Positions 32,191-44,100 of a DNA stretch of 64,000 nucleotides are shown here, one piece after another (within the stretch, counting starts at the first letter, position 1; each line of letters begins with the position of its first letter). A model generated the notes under the pieces. The model saw only the letters and a program-made list of their open reading frames with translations. It ran no database searches and was not told the DNA's origin. The DNA is from Branchiostoma floridae. Lineage: Eukaryota > Chordata > Leptocardii > Amphioxiformes > Branchiostomatidae. The position numbers were made by a program, and so were the translations under genes. The stretch spans positions 23,514,516 to 23,578,515 of the forward strand of contig NC_049983.1 of the NCBI RefSeq assembly GCF_000003815.2, written 5' to 3'.

Positions 32191-35100
32191 ATGGCAGACG
32201 AGGGACCGACAGCCACCTTACCGGCGCTGTACATCCCTCCCCTCACCGGGCCGGAGGAGGCTCAGCCGGCGGTGGGGGAGGCGATGCTGCCCGCCGGTGG
32301 CGACGTCAAGCTGCCCTTCCTCTCAGGTAAGCCTTATCACAAACTTTCACGCCTCTTAAGAAAACTTTCTTAACCCCAGGGATATGTTCTGGATCAGAGG
32401 AGTCTTAAAAATGCGTCTTACACGACTTACGGGACTTTACGGCAAGGAGTTTAGCTGCAGGAACTTGAGGAATGTAATCCTGTTTCTTAGCTGGCGAACC
32501 TGGCGGATGGCTTTGGCGCTGTGTGAGCCCAACCATGTCGCTAGGGTGGGGCTTTAGGAAACGTCACTGGTGCGGGAGCAGGACGTTCTGTTTGTGACAA
32601 AAAGCGACGAAATGCTAGCGATTGGTGTTCAAGCATGTTCAAGCATATCTATATTTTTTGGCTCAATTTGTGTTAGTCATTTTGCTCGCTTAGTAAAGCA
32701 TTCTCACGAAATCATCACCTGAAATGCTAGGAGCTGCAAAATGTACAACAACGAACAGGGACTATACATATGCACACAGTGTGCTTCTTATTCAGATGTA
32801 TTTGGTACATTACTAAAGGATCATTATTTGTTTTTAGTGTGAAAAAACTGTACGTATACGTTTCTTGTCCTTTTGAAAACGTTGTGTACCTCTGTGAAGC
32901 AGTGTATATATTTGACTACGTCGACACAGATTTAACTAAAGCTATAGAATCAGTAGCGAGTATTCAGCTTTTAGCCTTTTCCTTGTATTGATGTCAACTC
33001 CATGAAAACTGTTAAGAAAGTGCTTTAGTATCTAATAGTAGTAAAGCAGCTTAAGTGTGAGTCACTGAAATAACGTTATGGCAAAGCTTGTTAGGAGACA
33101 TTGTTTACGCAACAAACAGGCCAAACTTCTGTCAAAGGTTATCTAAGTGTACTGAGTGACCTAATGTAATGAACAGATTAACTGCACGAAAAGCACGACA
33201 AACAAGAAATAGTAACATATACACATTTATCCGTCGTTACGTATCTGTTAGGGATGCATTACGACTCTCCAGGACGATAGAAACAACCTTAATTAAACTT
33301 AATTGAACTATAATAAAATGACGTTCTAGCTATCTTGCAGGTTACTGCCTTTTTTTAGTAGTGTTCTGTTCTAATTTTCTGTTCTACTGTCCTGTTCTAG
33401 TGTTCTGTCTAATGTTTCGTTCTAACGTTTTTTATGCAAGGCAGGTCTGAGTGCAAAAGATCTGGATGAGGAAGTTATCCGAGCGAGTGTTCTGTTCTAA
33501 TGTTCTGTTCTTGTGTCATGTTCTGATGTTTTGTCTTGGTGTTCTGTTCTAATGTTCTGTTCTAGCGTTCTGTACTTATATTCTGTTCTAATGTTCTGTT
33601 CTGGCGTTCTTTACTTATATTCTGTTCTAATGTGCTGTACTTATATTATGTTCCAATGTTCTGTTCTAACGTTCTGTTCCAATGTTCTGTTCTAACGTTC
33701 TGTATGTCCCGCAGGACTGGGCGGCGAGGCGCTGGCTGAAGAAGTTCTCCGAGCTCCGCCCGAAGGCGACGAGGCGGAGAACGCGGACCTGCTCTCGCCC
33801 GACAAGCTGCCTCCCATCCCCCATCCCCCCGTCAGAGTAAGGCGCCTGTTTGTTTGTTTGTTTGTTTGTTTGTTTGTTTGTTTGTGAAAATAATAGTTTG
33901 ATTGATCCTACAGTCAAGGCTCCAAGTTAAGGCGCTTACGTTGTTTGTTTGAGGGCAGAATGGTCTGGTTCTTTCTCCCATCCCCCGTCAGGGTAGGGTC
34001 CTATTGGTTTTTGTGTTTTGTCTATTTGTTTGTAGACAATGTAGAATGATTATCTCTCCCATCCTTAATCGCCTATCACCTAGAGTAAAACTACAAGGGA
34101 CTGCAAGTTTTATTACCAACTTGTGTGTGCTGAAGAAAATTATGTCCACGCCGACGGAGTGTTTTTCCAGTCATTTTAATATCGTCATTACCTCCTGTAG
34201 TTACTACGCATTCTGAAGTCCAGACACAAGTTACAAATTAGCAAATATAAAACACGAAATGTAAGCATGCACACTAAAATATATGAGCACGACAGCTACA
34301 CTGAAAATACGTTTAGACTGTTCGTAAAAGTAATGAACTTGAAATTATTAACATCCAGCTTAAATTGCCTACAAAAATGACAAGAAATGACACATTAAAA
34401 GGGCGAAACAACAACCTGACACACGCATGATGATTTATACCAAACTAATGTAGATTTATTTACTTAAAAGCAGTCTGTCGATGTAAAGCGCCACCACCCT
34501 AATCTCGAACACAACACGAGTTTACATTGTTAAGAGTGCTCCTACGCGCACATATAAGAGTGCTCTTTTTATGTTTGCCGTCTGAAGTGGGCCGGTTTTC
34601 TCTACAAATGGCCCGGTCTGTGTCCTGTCCTCTCCTGTAGTAGTTGTCGATGGTGTTTACGTTTCTTCCCTATTGTAGTCTAAGTGCTACCGGTTCCATT
34701 AAACGTAAGCTGTCTTTTAGAATCGAAAATTCGTTTGCCCCCCCCCCCCCCTTAAGTTGTTTATCAAAGACCAGTTTCTTGCTATTTTTGCTGCGACGTT
34801 CCCACGATGGGAGCATTCTAAATAAAATCAATTATCGCCGAGTTGTGCCTCCATTGTGTCACCATAAGACTATTAGAAAAACGTCTTAAAATCTGATTTG
34901 AAATTCGTATTGTCCAGGTAGACTACGTGACGTTTACCTTGAATTGACCGCTTTTCTTCGGTTATTTGGACCTTCTTTGGTGCCATTTTAACATCTTCCC
35001 CGACTGTGACATTCACAATCAACTCAATTATCGCAGAATACACCCTTTTTTTGGAGATACAAAGACTTCAAGGACAAGTGAAAATCTCATTTTCCTGAGG

Positions 35101-38100
35101 CGTCGTTTGGAATGCTCTTTTTTCTTGGCTTCTGTTTTCTCTACACTTGAACCGACCACTTGTTGGATTCTGTAATAGGGGTTAGAGACAGGGTCAGATT
35201 TTTTCTGTTGAACAACGTTTGTACACCTAGCTCTTAAATACAGCGTATGTAGTCATGGCCCAAGTGTCTGCTAGTGTGAATTGCTGGAAAATTAGATGAA
35301 ATCGCGGGTAAATGACCGGTGAACACCCTTTGTCCCACTCCAAGAGCCCGTACGGAGAGGATGTTCGGATAGGGACACAGGTCTGATTCAAGTTTATTAG
35401 TTGTTATCCTCAACACGATTTGTGAGTTTGCAAATGAAGCAAACTTGGTGTTTTTAGACGTCAAAACAATGGCTCTAGATACCTTCTCTGGTTAAATGCT
35501 TACAGATGTGTTAGACAAAGAAAAAAAGGCAAAAGAGCTAACTTAGCAATTTCAAACTTAATGCAAACTAAAGCTTCCTGTTTTGGGGCAAAGTTCTGAT
35601 TACCAATATCATTAAAGTTCATTAATCTCTTGGAATGTTGAGTATGTTGTAGCATGGGCCATGAGAGAGGCTATTTTCTGTTTAGCCTATTATATGACAC
35701 CTTTAAGGCCAAGGAAACGGAATCACAACAGATCAAAAGTTTTCTTAACGTTTGGCCACAACTCTAAAAGCCATTGAAGGTTTACATAACCTCCGGGTCC
35801 CTCTGAAGAAAGACTCGAGGAATCCTGTTTGTTGACATCAACAACTTTCGCTGTAACCCACCACGCCGTTGCTAGGGGCAACGATGATGAAACGCCTAGG
35901 GCTGTACCACCATCCCACACAGGGGGGTAGAAAACCTTTGTTAAACAAACCCAGTCGAAGTTAACCCAGCAGAGTGTCGTTAGTTGAGGAAATTGTGGTG
36001 TTTTTGGATTCGCTGGACCAGCTCTTTTGCTTTTCGAAGCTTGTACATGTTGTAGTATTGGGAAAGATCGTTTGTTTTCTTCTCTGGCGACATATGCCTC
36101 ACAAAACAACTCAGGAAACCTAACCCGTCCCCAAAGGCCAATGCACCTTTCTTGTTGCTTCTCGTTTTTGTTTATTTGGGTCGCAGGTAGGACAAGGTTT
36201 CTTCGGGATGAAACGCCGCGGGTTCTCGGGTTCGTGTCCCGCCACCTGTTGTCGCTAAGTCAACGGGAACGAAGTCCCTGGGGAATGTACAACATTGGAG
36301 TACATAGGAGATTCGTGATCTTCAAACAGATGTGGGGATCTCGATTGTTTGTCACTTGTTTTTTGTGAGGTTTTAGACTACTCTGTATACAAGCACGTGT
36401 TATACTCCGGCTTGTATTGGACGGCTTTTTAGGCATTTCTTTTATCGGCCTCTTTCAGCGGTTTTGTCTGCTTTTCTTGGTATATTTTGGTCTTATCTAG
36501 AAAAACAATAAAACACTGCAAATGTCGTGCGAACCGAGTGGCAGCCTGACCTTAGCTTGGAGAGTAGTGTTGTACTTGTTTCACATAGCACACGTTTTTC
36601 TATTACTGTGTACGGAGGAAACCGTGCACCGTTAGAAACACACACAAAATGCCACAAAGAGATCTAAAAAACGTTCAAAATGACCCTGGATCGTACTTCT
36701 ACTTGGGGATTAGAAGATTAAAGATGTTAACTTGTAGTACCTTCGCCTCTGCACGTATAACCCGTACATCACTTGGCGCTTTGAGGGCATTAAAGAAGCT
36801 GTGGTTGTGACATTAACGCGTTACCAGGATATATTGAGTCGTAAAAGGAATGTCCTCTTGTAGAGTAGACTATGACCTTAATGTGAAAAGCGGGCTATAC
36901 CAGACAACAGAAATCTCTTATACCTTTTCTCCCTCAGATCCGTGATGATTTATTCGGTCCTCCGTGGTGATTAAAGTGAAGTTTATGTTACCTCATGCTA
37001 CGATTTTGCACCGGATTCTCCAACTTTTCTTCATCCATAAAGAAAATGATTTAATTGCGTGTAGTGATGTTATTGTAATAATTACAATAAGTGACCTTGT
37101 AGTGAATGGGTGCATTCATACTCACAGTCCGAAGCAATTTTTAGTTTTACGGTCACTGCCCTTAACTGTGTACAGTGATAGGTTCCTTATTCAAAAGTTT
37201 AAAAGGCAGGTAACCTACTTTATCTCAAGGCTTTTAAATTATCCAACCATGTTTTGAAAAACGACACTGCGCCTTCATTCGTCGCCTTGAAAAGAAATTT
37301 GTAGCGCGGAATTGCAACAATTGTTTCCATGGTCAGAGAATAACTCTAGCGTCGAAGAAGCGGATGTCCACATTTCTTATCCATTGGCTGGGAAATACCA
37401 CACAAAACAAGAAACTGCAATCCCTCCCCGCCTCTGCACCTGCTTTATTCTGTATGTCATCTGTATCATTTTTGTCGGTTGACTCAGTCTAAATTCCTTT
37501 GTGATGAGCCGTTGTCTGTTTCGGACTCTACTTAGAATAACCATACCTGTAATTGAAACCCTGATGCTATCACTGAATCATCCTTAGAGTCAATCAAGTG
37601 AACAAAACGTGTGAAGAGAAACCGTAGCCGTCTATCGTCCCACTCAGTATGGGTCACAATAACAAGATTTCATCATAACAATTTCGTGCGTCATTGTCAA
37701 GATGGCCACGGCCTATCTGGTGTCAAACGCCTTCGAAAAGTCGAAAACAACTTACGAAACCATTGAAAAGGACTGGCCGCTTTGACATTTGAAACGTTAC
37801 GACTGTCAAATCGCATCATGCCATTTTCTTAAGAAAATTGAGATAAATATAATTTTTTTTCTCTGACAGTCGCTTCTCTTTAAACTACTGTATCCCTCAA
37901 GTAGCAGGTATACAAACCACCACAACCTTTCACGGTTTCCCTCGTATCGCATTGTGCCGTTTGTCTAACTGGTATCAAACGCCATCGAAATGTCGAAAAC
38001 AACCCATGAAATCATTACGAAGTTTGGCAGATTTGACCTTCGTTCATCTGATTGTACTTTACATAACATGTTCTCCAGTAAAAGTTGAGGAGGGTGGGTA

Positions 38101-41100
38101 CCCCGGCCCAGTAGCTTCATTTCTTTTACTACAGCAGGTACAGGGAGCTAGGGTACCCTGGTAACTCTTTGTGTGCTCTGTTCTGCTTTGTACTTGTGCG
38201 TTGGCAAATTTGCGGCAAGAACAAACCGTTTTAATGGCCGCTACTCCAGACGGTTACCCGGGTAACGGCGTGTGTGCTTCCGAATGTTAACTCTCGTGTA
38301 AGGCCCTCAGACTAACGTGTGAGTCACAGTCGTTAGAAACACCTGTGCGGAAGTGAACAATGGCACGGGCGCCATTGCTTCCTCCTCAGTCAAAATATGC
38401 TTTACATACGTGTCGAACTCATGGACGGAAACAGAAAAATTGCAACCTTCCCTGACGACCACCATTATAAGCTTTGGCTGAACCTAAAATGATTTTGTAA
38501 GATGGCCTATTCTCAATAAATAAGTCGTGCCAAACTGGAACAATTTATTTCCCAGGAAAAAAATATCCAAGTAAGCTTTCATTTCGATTTCACAGAAAGG
38601 CTAACTTGTAGAAAGCCTGGAACAAAATGTAGTCAGGTCGCAAAGAAAGTATACATTTTCTAGTTGGAGATAACGCTTAAGGATGGGCAATATACCTAAT
38701 CATACATTAAGTATTTCAGACGTGAATAATACAAGAGAGAGATTTTAAGAAAATTGGTTTCAGGCCACTCAGGCGTGTTACGCAACGAATTTCCTTCACT
38801 TATGTTGCACCTGGCAATGTATTGACGCTAGAAAGTTTGTAGAGGCTTAGGTGTATTTGAGTTAGAGTGGACCTTTATTCCAGTATATTGCGCTGGCGTC
38901 ATAAATCTTGGCTATATTGTTGCCCTCCAGTATATTGATGGTTGCACATGCCTACTTTTCTCACGTAGAAGAGGCTTTAATTCTTGTACTTTCGCACAGT
39001 TCATCTTGGCTATGGTCTTGAAACTTTTTGCAATATTTTGATGGGTGAATGGCAAAGATATGTTGATAGTTATCTACTGTTATGGTATCGCTCAGTCACA
39101 GCAATCTATTCAGTGGTCGAATTAAATTCTGAATGTCTTGTTGTAAAGCATTCAGGTTTTACAGTCACCACATGCACATGTTGTCATGTCATCTTGATTT
39201 AATCCTTCAAAACGAATAAATCAAATCAATCAATCAACGATTTGAGAGACCAGTCTCCCTTGAAACCTAGTAACGTCGTCTGGAAGTTTCAATGATACCA
39301 TATGTTATGGTAACAGTTTTTTTTTAATTTGCCTCTGTACAACCTTTTGCATTTATACGCATACGGACAGTGAAGTTTGCCTGAGTGTATAATCAATAAG
39401 GTTGTCCAAATTCTGACTAGTGTATTTCAATTCTCCTTCTCGTGGAGGACAAGGCTGAGTAGAAAAGAAGACTCCATTGTGACCCATGATGAACATGATT
39501 TCCACGTTCAAGGATCAAGTGTTTTTAGACCTTAAATGACCCATGTTTGTTTCTATTTGTTCAGCCCAAGCGAGAGAAGATGCGGTACATCACCTTCACA
39601 GCCGAGGCGACCCGGCACACCAAGGAGCTCAAACGGACCAAGCGGAGGCGCTTCAGTCTAGAGCAGAAGACAGAGGAGGAGGAAAACGCTAAAAAAGTAA
39701 ATTTCAATCATACTGTTTGTATGGAGAAAAAAACATTAGAAAATGAAATTTATCTAATTTATATATATATTTTCTTTGTTCTTATTTGTACATTATTTTG
39801 TCTTTCTAGAGGTACGTTTTCCGTTGAGCAATAAATGAGGACGGCCTAAAATACTGTCTCATTGCCTTTTTCTTACTTTATTCTAATAAAATAATGATAA
39901 TAATTCTGATATAGATGAATGTGATATATGTCGCTGGCTGATTTTATTTATTCTTTCTAAAAAATATCAAACCACAATCATGTATATATGATTCTTATTC
40001 TTGAAAAAAGTTTTGCTTGTCTGTAAAGGTCTGCGTTTCCTAAACATAGTCTTATGTTTCCTATTGTTTGCTCTTCCTACAGCAGAAGGGACCGCTGGGT
40101 CCGGAGGAGTGTCTGAGATGCGCGCTACGCATGGAACACGCACAATGCGAACCGGTAGGTGGCGCTATTTACCAGCACAACTTAACACTTTTGCAAAGCC
40201 CATTTCTAAATTACAAGTCATTCGTTATTTACTTGTCTTTACATGTGCATGTTTTTTTCTTCAAAGAGCACGTTTTTTCCTATGTGTCGTTATCTTCCAT
40301 GTCCTTTACATCTACAGGAATCTTACTGTGTTTCATTATCTGGATTTCAAATGCCTTCTTTGATTGAAATTGACCAATTGTAAAACACAGAAATGAAGAC
40401 AAAAGGATGCTAACTTTTGCCCCCCCCCCCCCTCCTTCAGCACAAGTACATCCGGGTCGGAGGTGGTTTCCGGCACAGCTACTGGTACTGTAAGCTCATC
40501 ATCCAGAAAATGCAGGAGGAGGCTGAGGACGAGGTCAGGATGCTGCTCTTCGACGCGGAGAGTGTCGGGAAGGAAGCTCCCAACATCCGGGTCCGCGCAG
40601 ACGGCACAGGTACGTAACCATAGCAACAGGAAACTCATGTCACATGCAGTTGACATAAAGATTATGACAACATATGATGATTATGTCGAATACGTCTTAG
40701 TCAAGTGTTCTTTCAAATTAACGTATTCGTTTGTTCATAGTCATCATCATCATCATCAGAAGTGCATGGTATTATTGATGGTGAAAGCTTACTGTTCAAG
40801 GCAACTGCAAAGAAACATGTCCATCATCGATATCATCGCCCAGAAGACGAACCGTCTTCTTGACTCAGTCCAGCTCACTCTGTCCTGTACTGGTCTTGGC
40901 CATGTGGGACCCATGTGTTTGGCAAAGATGTTGCGTCACCGCATACTTGGACGCCATCGTGACGCTCTGAATTTTGGTCACGTCAACTCTGATATTCATG
41001 CTGTAACATATTTTGCGTGTCTTACTCCAGTTGAGCGGAAGATCAAGACCTACGTGCGCACCAAGAGCGGCAGGCGGATCGTCAAGTACCACTATGTGGA

Positions 41101-44100
41101 CGACAAGACCTTCCAGAAACTCCAGGTCAGAAAATTGAATGTGCCTAAAACTACTCACTTACTTCTTTGTAAAGCACAGAGTCAGATTAGGGCTTTTGTG
41201 GAACCTATAGCTGTCAATGATTGTCCTATAAAGTAGTTACCAGACACGGCATCTTCCAGAACCCGAAGAACAGCGTAAACCACGAGTGAAATTTGACAAA
41301 ACACAACCACAATTAAGACTTTGCTATTGTGTGCCTTATGATCAAGAATCTTCGAAATGTTCTTGAAATCTTCACACCAACTTCCTTGATTTATAAGCTT
41401 CCACAAGACACGGCCATGTCTACGATTGATTGTTGTGGGCCTTAATTCAATATAAGAGCAAAAATGTGTGTTTAGAATCTTCTAAAGGTTATAAGTTCTT
41501 GTGCGATTTGATCTCCACAGCAACTCCGTGAGAAGGGCCGGAAGCTCGGCCACGGTGCTGACTTCGATGGCTGGGAGCCCTGGGGCGAGCCGACTCCCGA
41601 TCCGAGCGTCAAGGAGTTCGGCGAGAGCGACATCGGCTCCGACAAGGAGATCGTCTACAAAGGTACGTTAGACATTAATCTTGAAAACCTGCAAGGCAAT
41701 AGTCTGAGAACAGTTTCATCAGGTTGGTACGTCACTGAATTAAGAGACTCTTTTTACACAACCAGTGCTTTATTCTCACCGACGTTTCGGTGACTGTCTG
41801 TCACCTTCTTCAGGGCAATACTGACTGGTTCACATTGTACATATGTAAATACTTTTCGTTTTGTGACCGCATCTGAACTGTGAGCAGCGACATCTGCCCT
41901 GCAGTACAATGTGAACCAGTCAGAAACGTCGGTGAGAATAAAGCACTGGTTGCGTAAAAAGAGTCTCTTTATTCAAGGCAATAGTCTCTAAAGATTGTCT
42001 TGTAGCTTGTGTTTATTCATTTGTTGGTTCTTTGGTTTCTATTGATTTTTCAATTCTGTTTAAATATTAAAATTTGGATTGGTGCTAGTAGCCTTTGCCA
42101 AGGCAAGTGGCCATTGTTGGGTAATTCGCTTGCTTGGCTTGACTAGTTGGTTGGTTGGTTAGTTAGTTGGTTCGATTGTGATAATTCACGATCAGATAAC
42201 GTGAACCCAGAGGCCATTCTCTTGCCTTCCAACGAAGTGTTACAGAAACACTAAGACAAAAATGACATCTGCCCACATGCATGTCATTCTCTGTTGTTCT
42301 GTTCTTCAACTGTCTAAGTCCTACTTTCTTTCACCATTTTCATCCCTTACTATGCACCCTTGTATCAAGTAGATTAGCCTCACAGATCTGTAGCCATGTA
42401 TCGGCAGATGCCACGCTTTGTACCTTGTACAGTTGCGCAATAAAGTTATTATCATTTCACTGATCACCAACCTTCCTTCTGCAGATGGTAAGATGTTTAT
42501 CCGGAGGAAGCGGCGGGACAGCGCTCTTGGCAGCGATGACGACGATGACGAGATGGAGGTCGAGGTCATCGAACAGATCGTCGGGTACACGGATGACGGC
42601 AAGCCAATCATCAAGAAGATCTACAGGTCAGGGGTCATGCCTACTACTTGGTTATTTGTCGTGGATTCTCGCGTGGTCTTTCGTTTCAGAAATATATTGA
42701 GATCAGATACACGTTGAGGCGCTGAGTTCAATAGAATGTGATTGAAGAAAGTAATGCATAGGTAATACAGAACCCGATAAGAAAGAAGGGGGTTGTAAGA
42801 ACAGTGTGCAAACTTCTGAACTTGATATGCATAGAGAGCAAAGAGAGGTTGGATTTGCATTCACTCAATACTACTATTAGGATTGTATAAAGTTTCTGTC
42901 AAGTAACAAACTGACGACTAGACATTCCTAACTTTTTCAAATGTTGTTTATCTTATGCACGTGACTTTTAAAGCTCGTGATGATCATACTGCTTCATAAA
43001 TGTTATTTCTTGTTTATTTCAGGACCGTACCGAAGAAGAAGAAGGGAGACGACGACCGTCCGGACAGTGGATTATCGTACAGCACCAAAGGTAGAGTCAT
43101 TCGCAGGAGAACCAAGAGTGGCAGGATAGTGGAGGAGATTGTGCACGGGAGCGGGCGCGGCAGGAGAGACAAATATTACTACGACGAGAAGGGTCGCCGG
43201 ATCAGGCGCCGATCGGGGTCTGGTGGGGGGTATAGCGGGGACAGCGCCGACGGTGGGGGGAGGCGCGGCAGGGGGAGGCGGGGCAGGGGGAGACACGACT
43301 CCGCCGAGAGCGGGGGAAGTTATTATGATAAGGACGGTAACAGGAGGATCCGGCACGGTTCCGGGAGGAGCGAGTACAGCGCCGGCGGGACCAAAGTGCG
43401 GAGCGCCCGCCGGTATTCTGACGACTCCCGCGGAGGCCGGAGAAGGCGGCGGGGCCGCAAGCATCACGACGCCGACGGCAACAGCTACTACTCCGGAGGC
43501 AGCCGGAGCGGGAGCCGCGGCGGAGGAGGCCGTCGGAGGCGGGGGAGGAAGCACCACGATGCCGACGGGAAGAGCTACTACTCGAGCGGGAGCCGGAGTC
43601 GGAGCGGGAGCCGTGGCGGACGCCGTCGGGGCAGGCACGGCAGGCGCCGAGGAGGACGGCACGGCAGCGGCGGCAGCTACTCCCGCAGCGGCAGCGAGGG
43701 AAGCCTGGACAGCCAGGGCCGCCGCAAGCACCGCAAAGGACGTGAGTAGCCGGCGGCGTCGGCAGCGACTAACGGCCGAGGGTGAAAGTCCGCATCTCCC
43801 CCCACCAGACCTACCGGTGGGGCTTTTGCAGCTAAAGTCCGTCATCCTCGAAAATGAACAATAACCCTGGATAACAAAACAAGCTAAAACGTCATTAACA
43901 AGAGTGATTTGCTTGCTCTAATTAAAGAGTGACTTGCGAGCACTTTGCTTGCTCTAATTTTTGTGCTCCACTAACGCTATTTTTTCTGAAGACGTTTTCG
44001 GAGATGCGGACTTTACCTGCAAAACGCCCTTCTCTGTGCTACGAATGCCACTTGCTTGCCTAACAAAATGTGTTTACTTGCCGCAAGGGTAGGGACGGGT

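Larger units (their letters stand above)
32327..33714 (+). other. Intron 1 of the Arg-rich gene
   Basis: The first kilobase shows nothing coding. From 33356 it becomes a 13-bp minisatellite running up to the exon 2 acceptor, with an exon 2 echo at 33445-33488 inside it. Confidence 0.7.

Noticed and set aside
33513-33695. 60-codon Cys/Ser/Val/Leu-rich ORF
   Set aside because: A translation of the 13-bp minisatellite only.
43072-43845. 257-codon minus-strand ORF and 241-codon plus-strand alternate frame over exon 9
   Set aside because: Both are shadows of the GC-rich RGS-coding exon. Their Ala/Pro/Gly composition follows from its codon bias, and no splice or domain evidence supports them.
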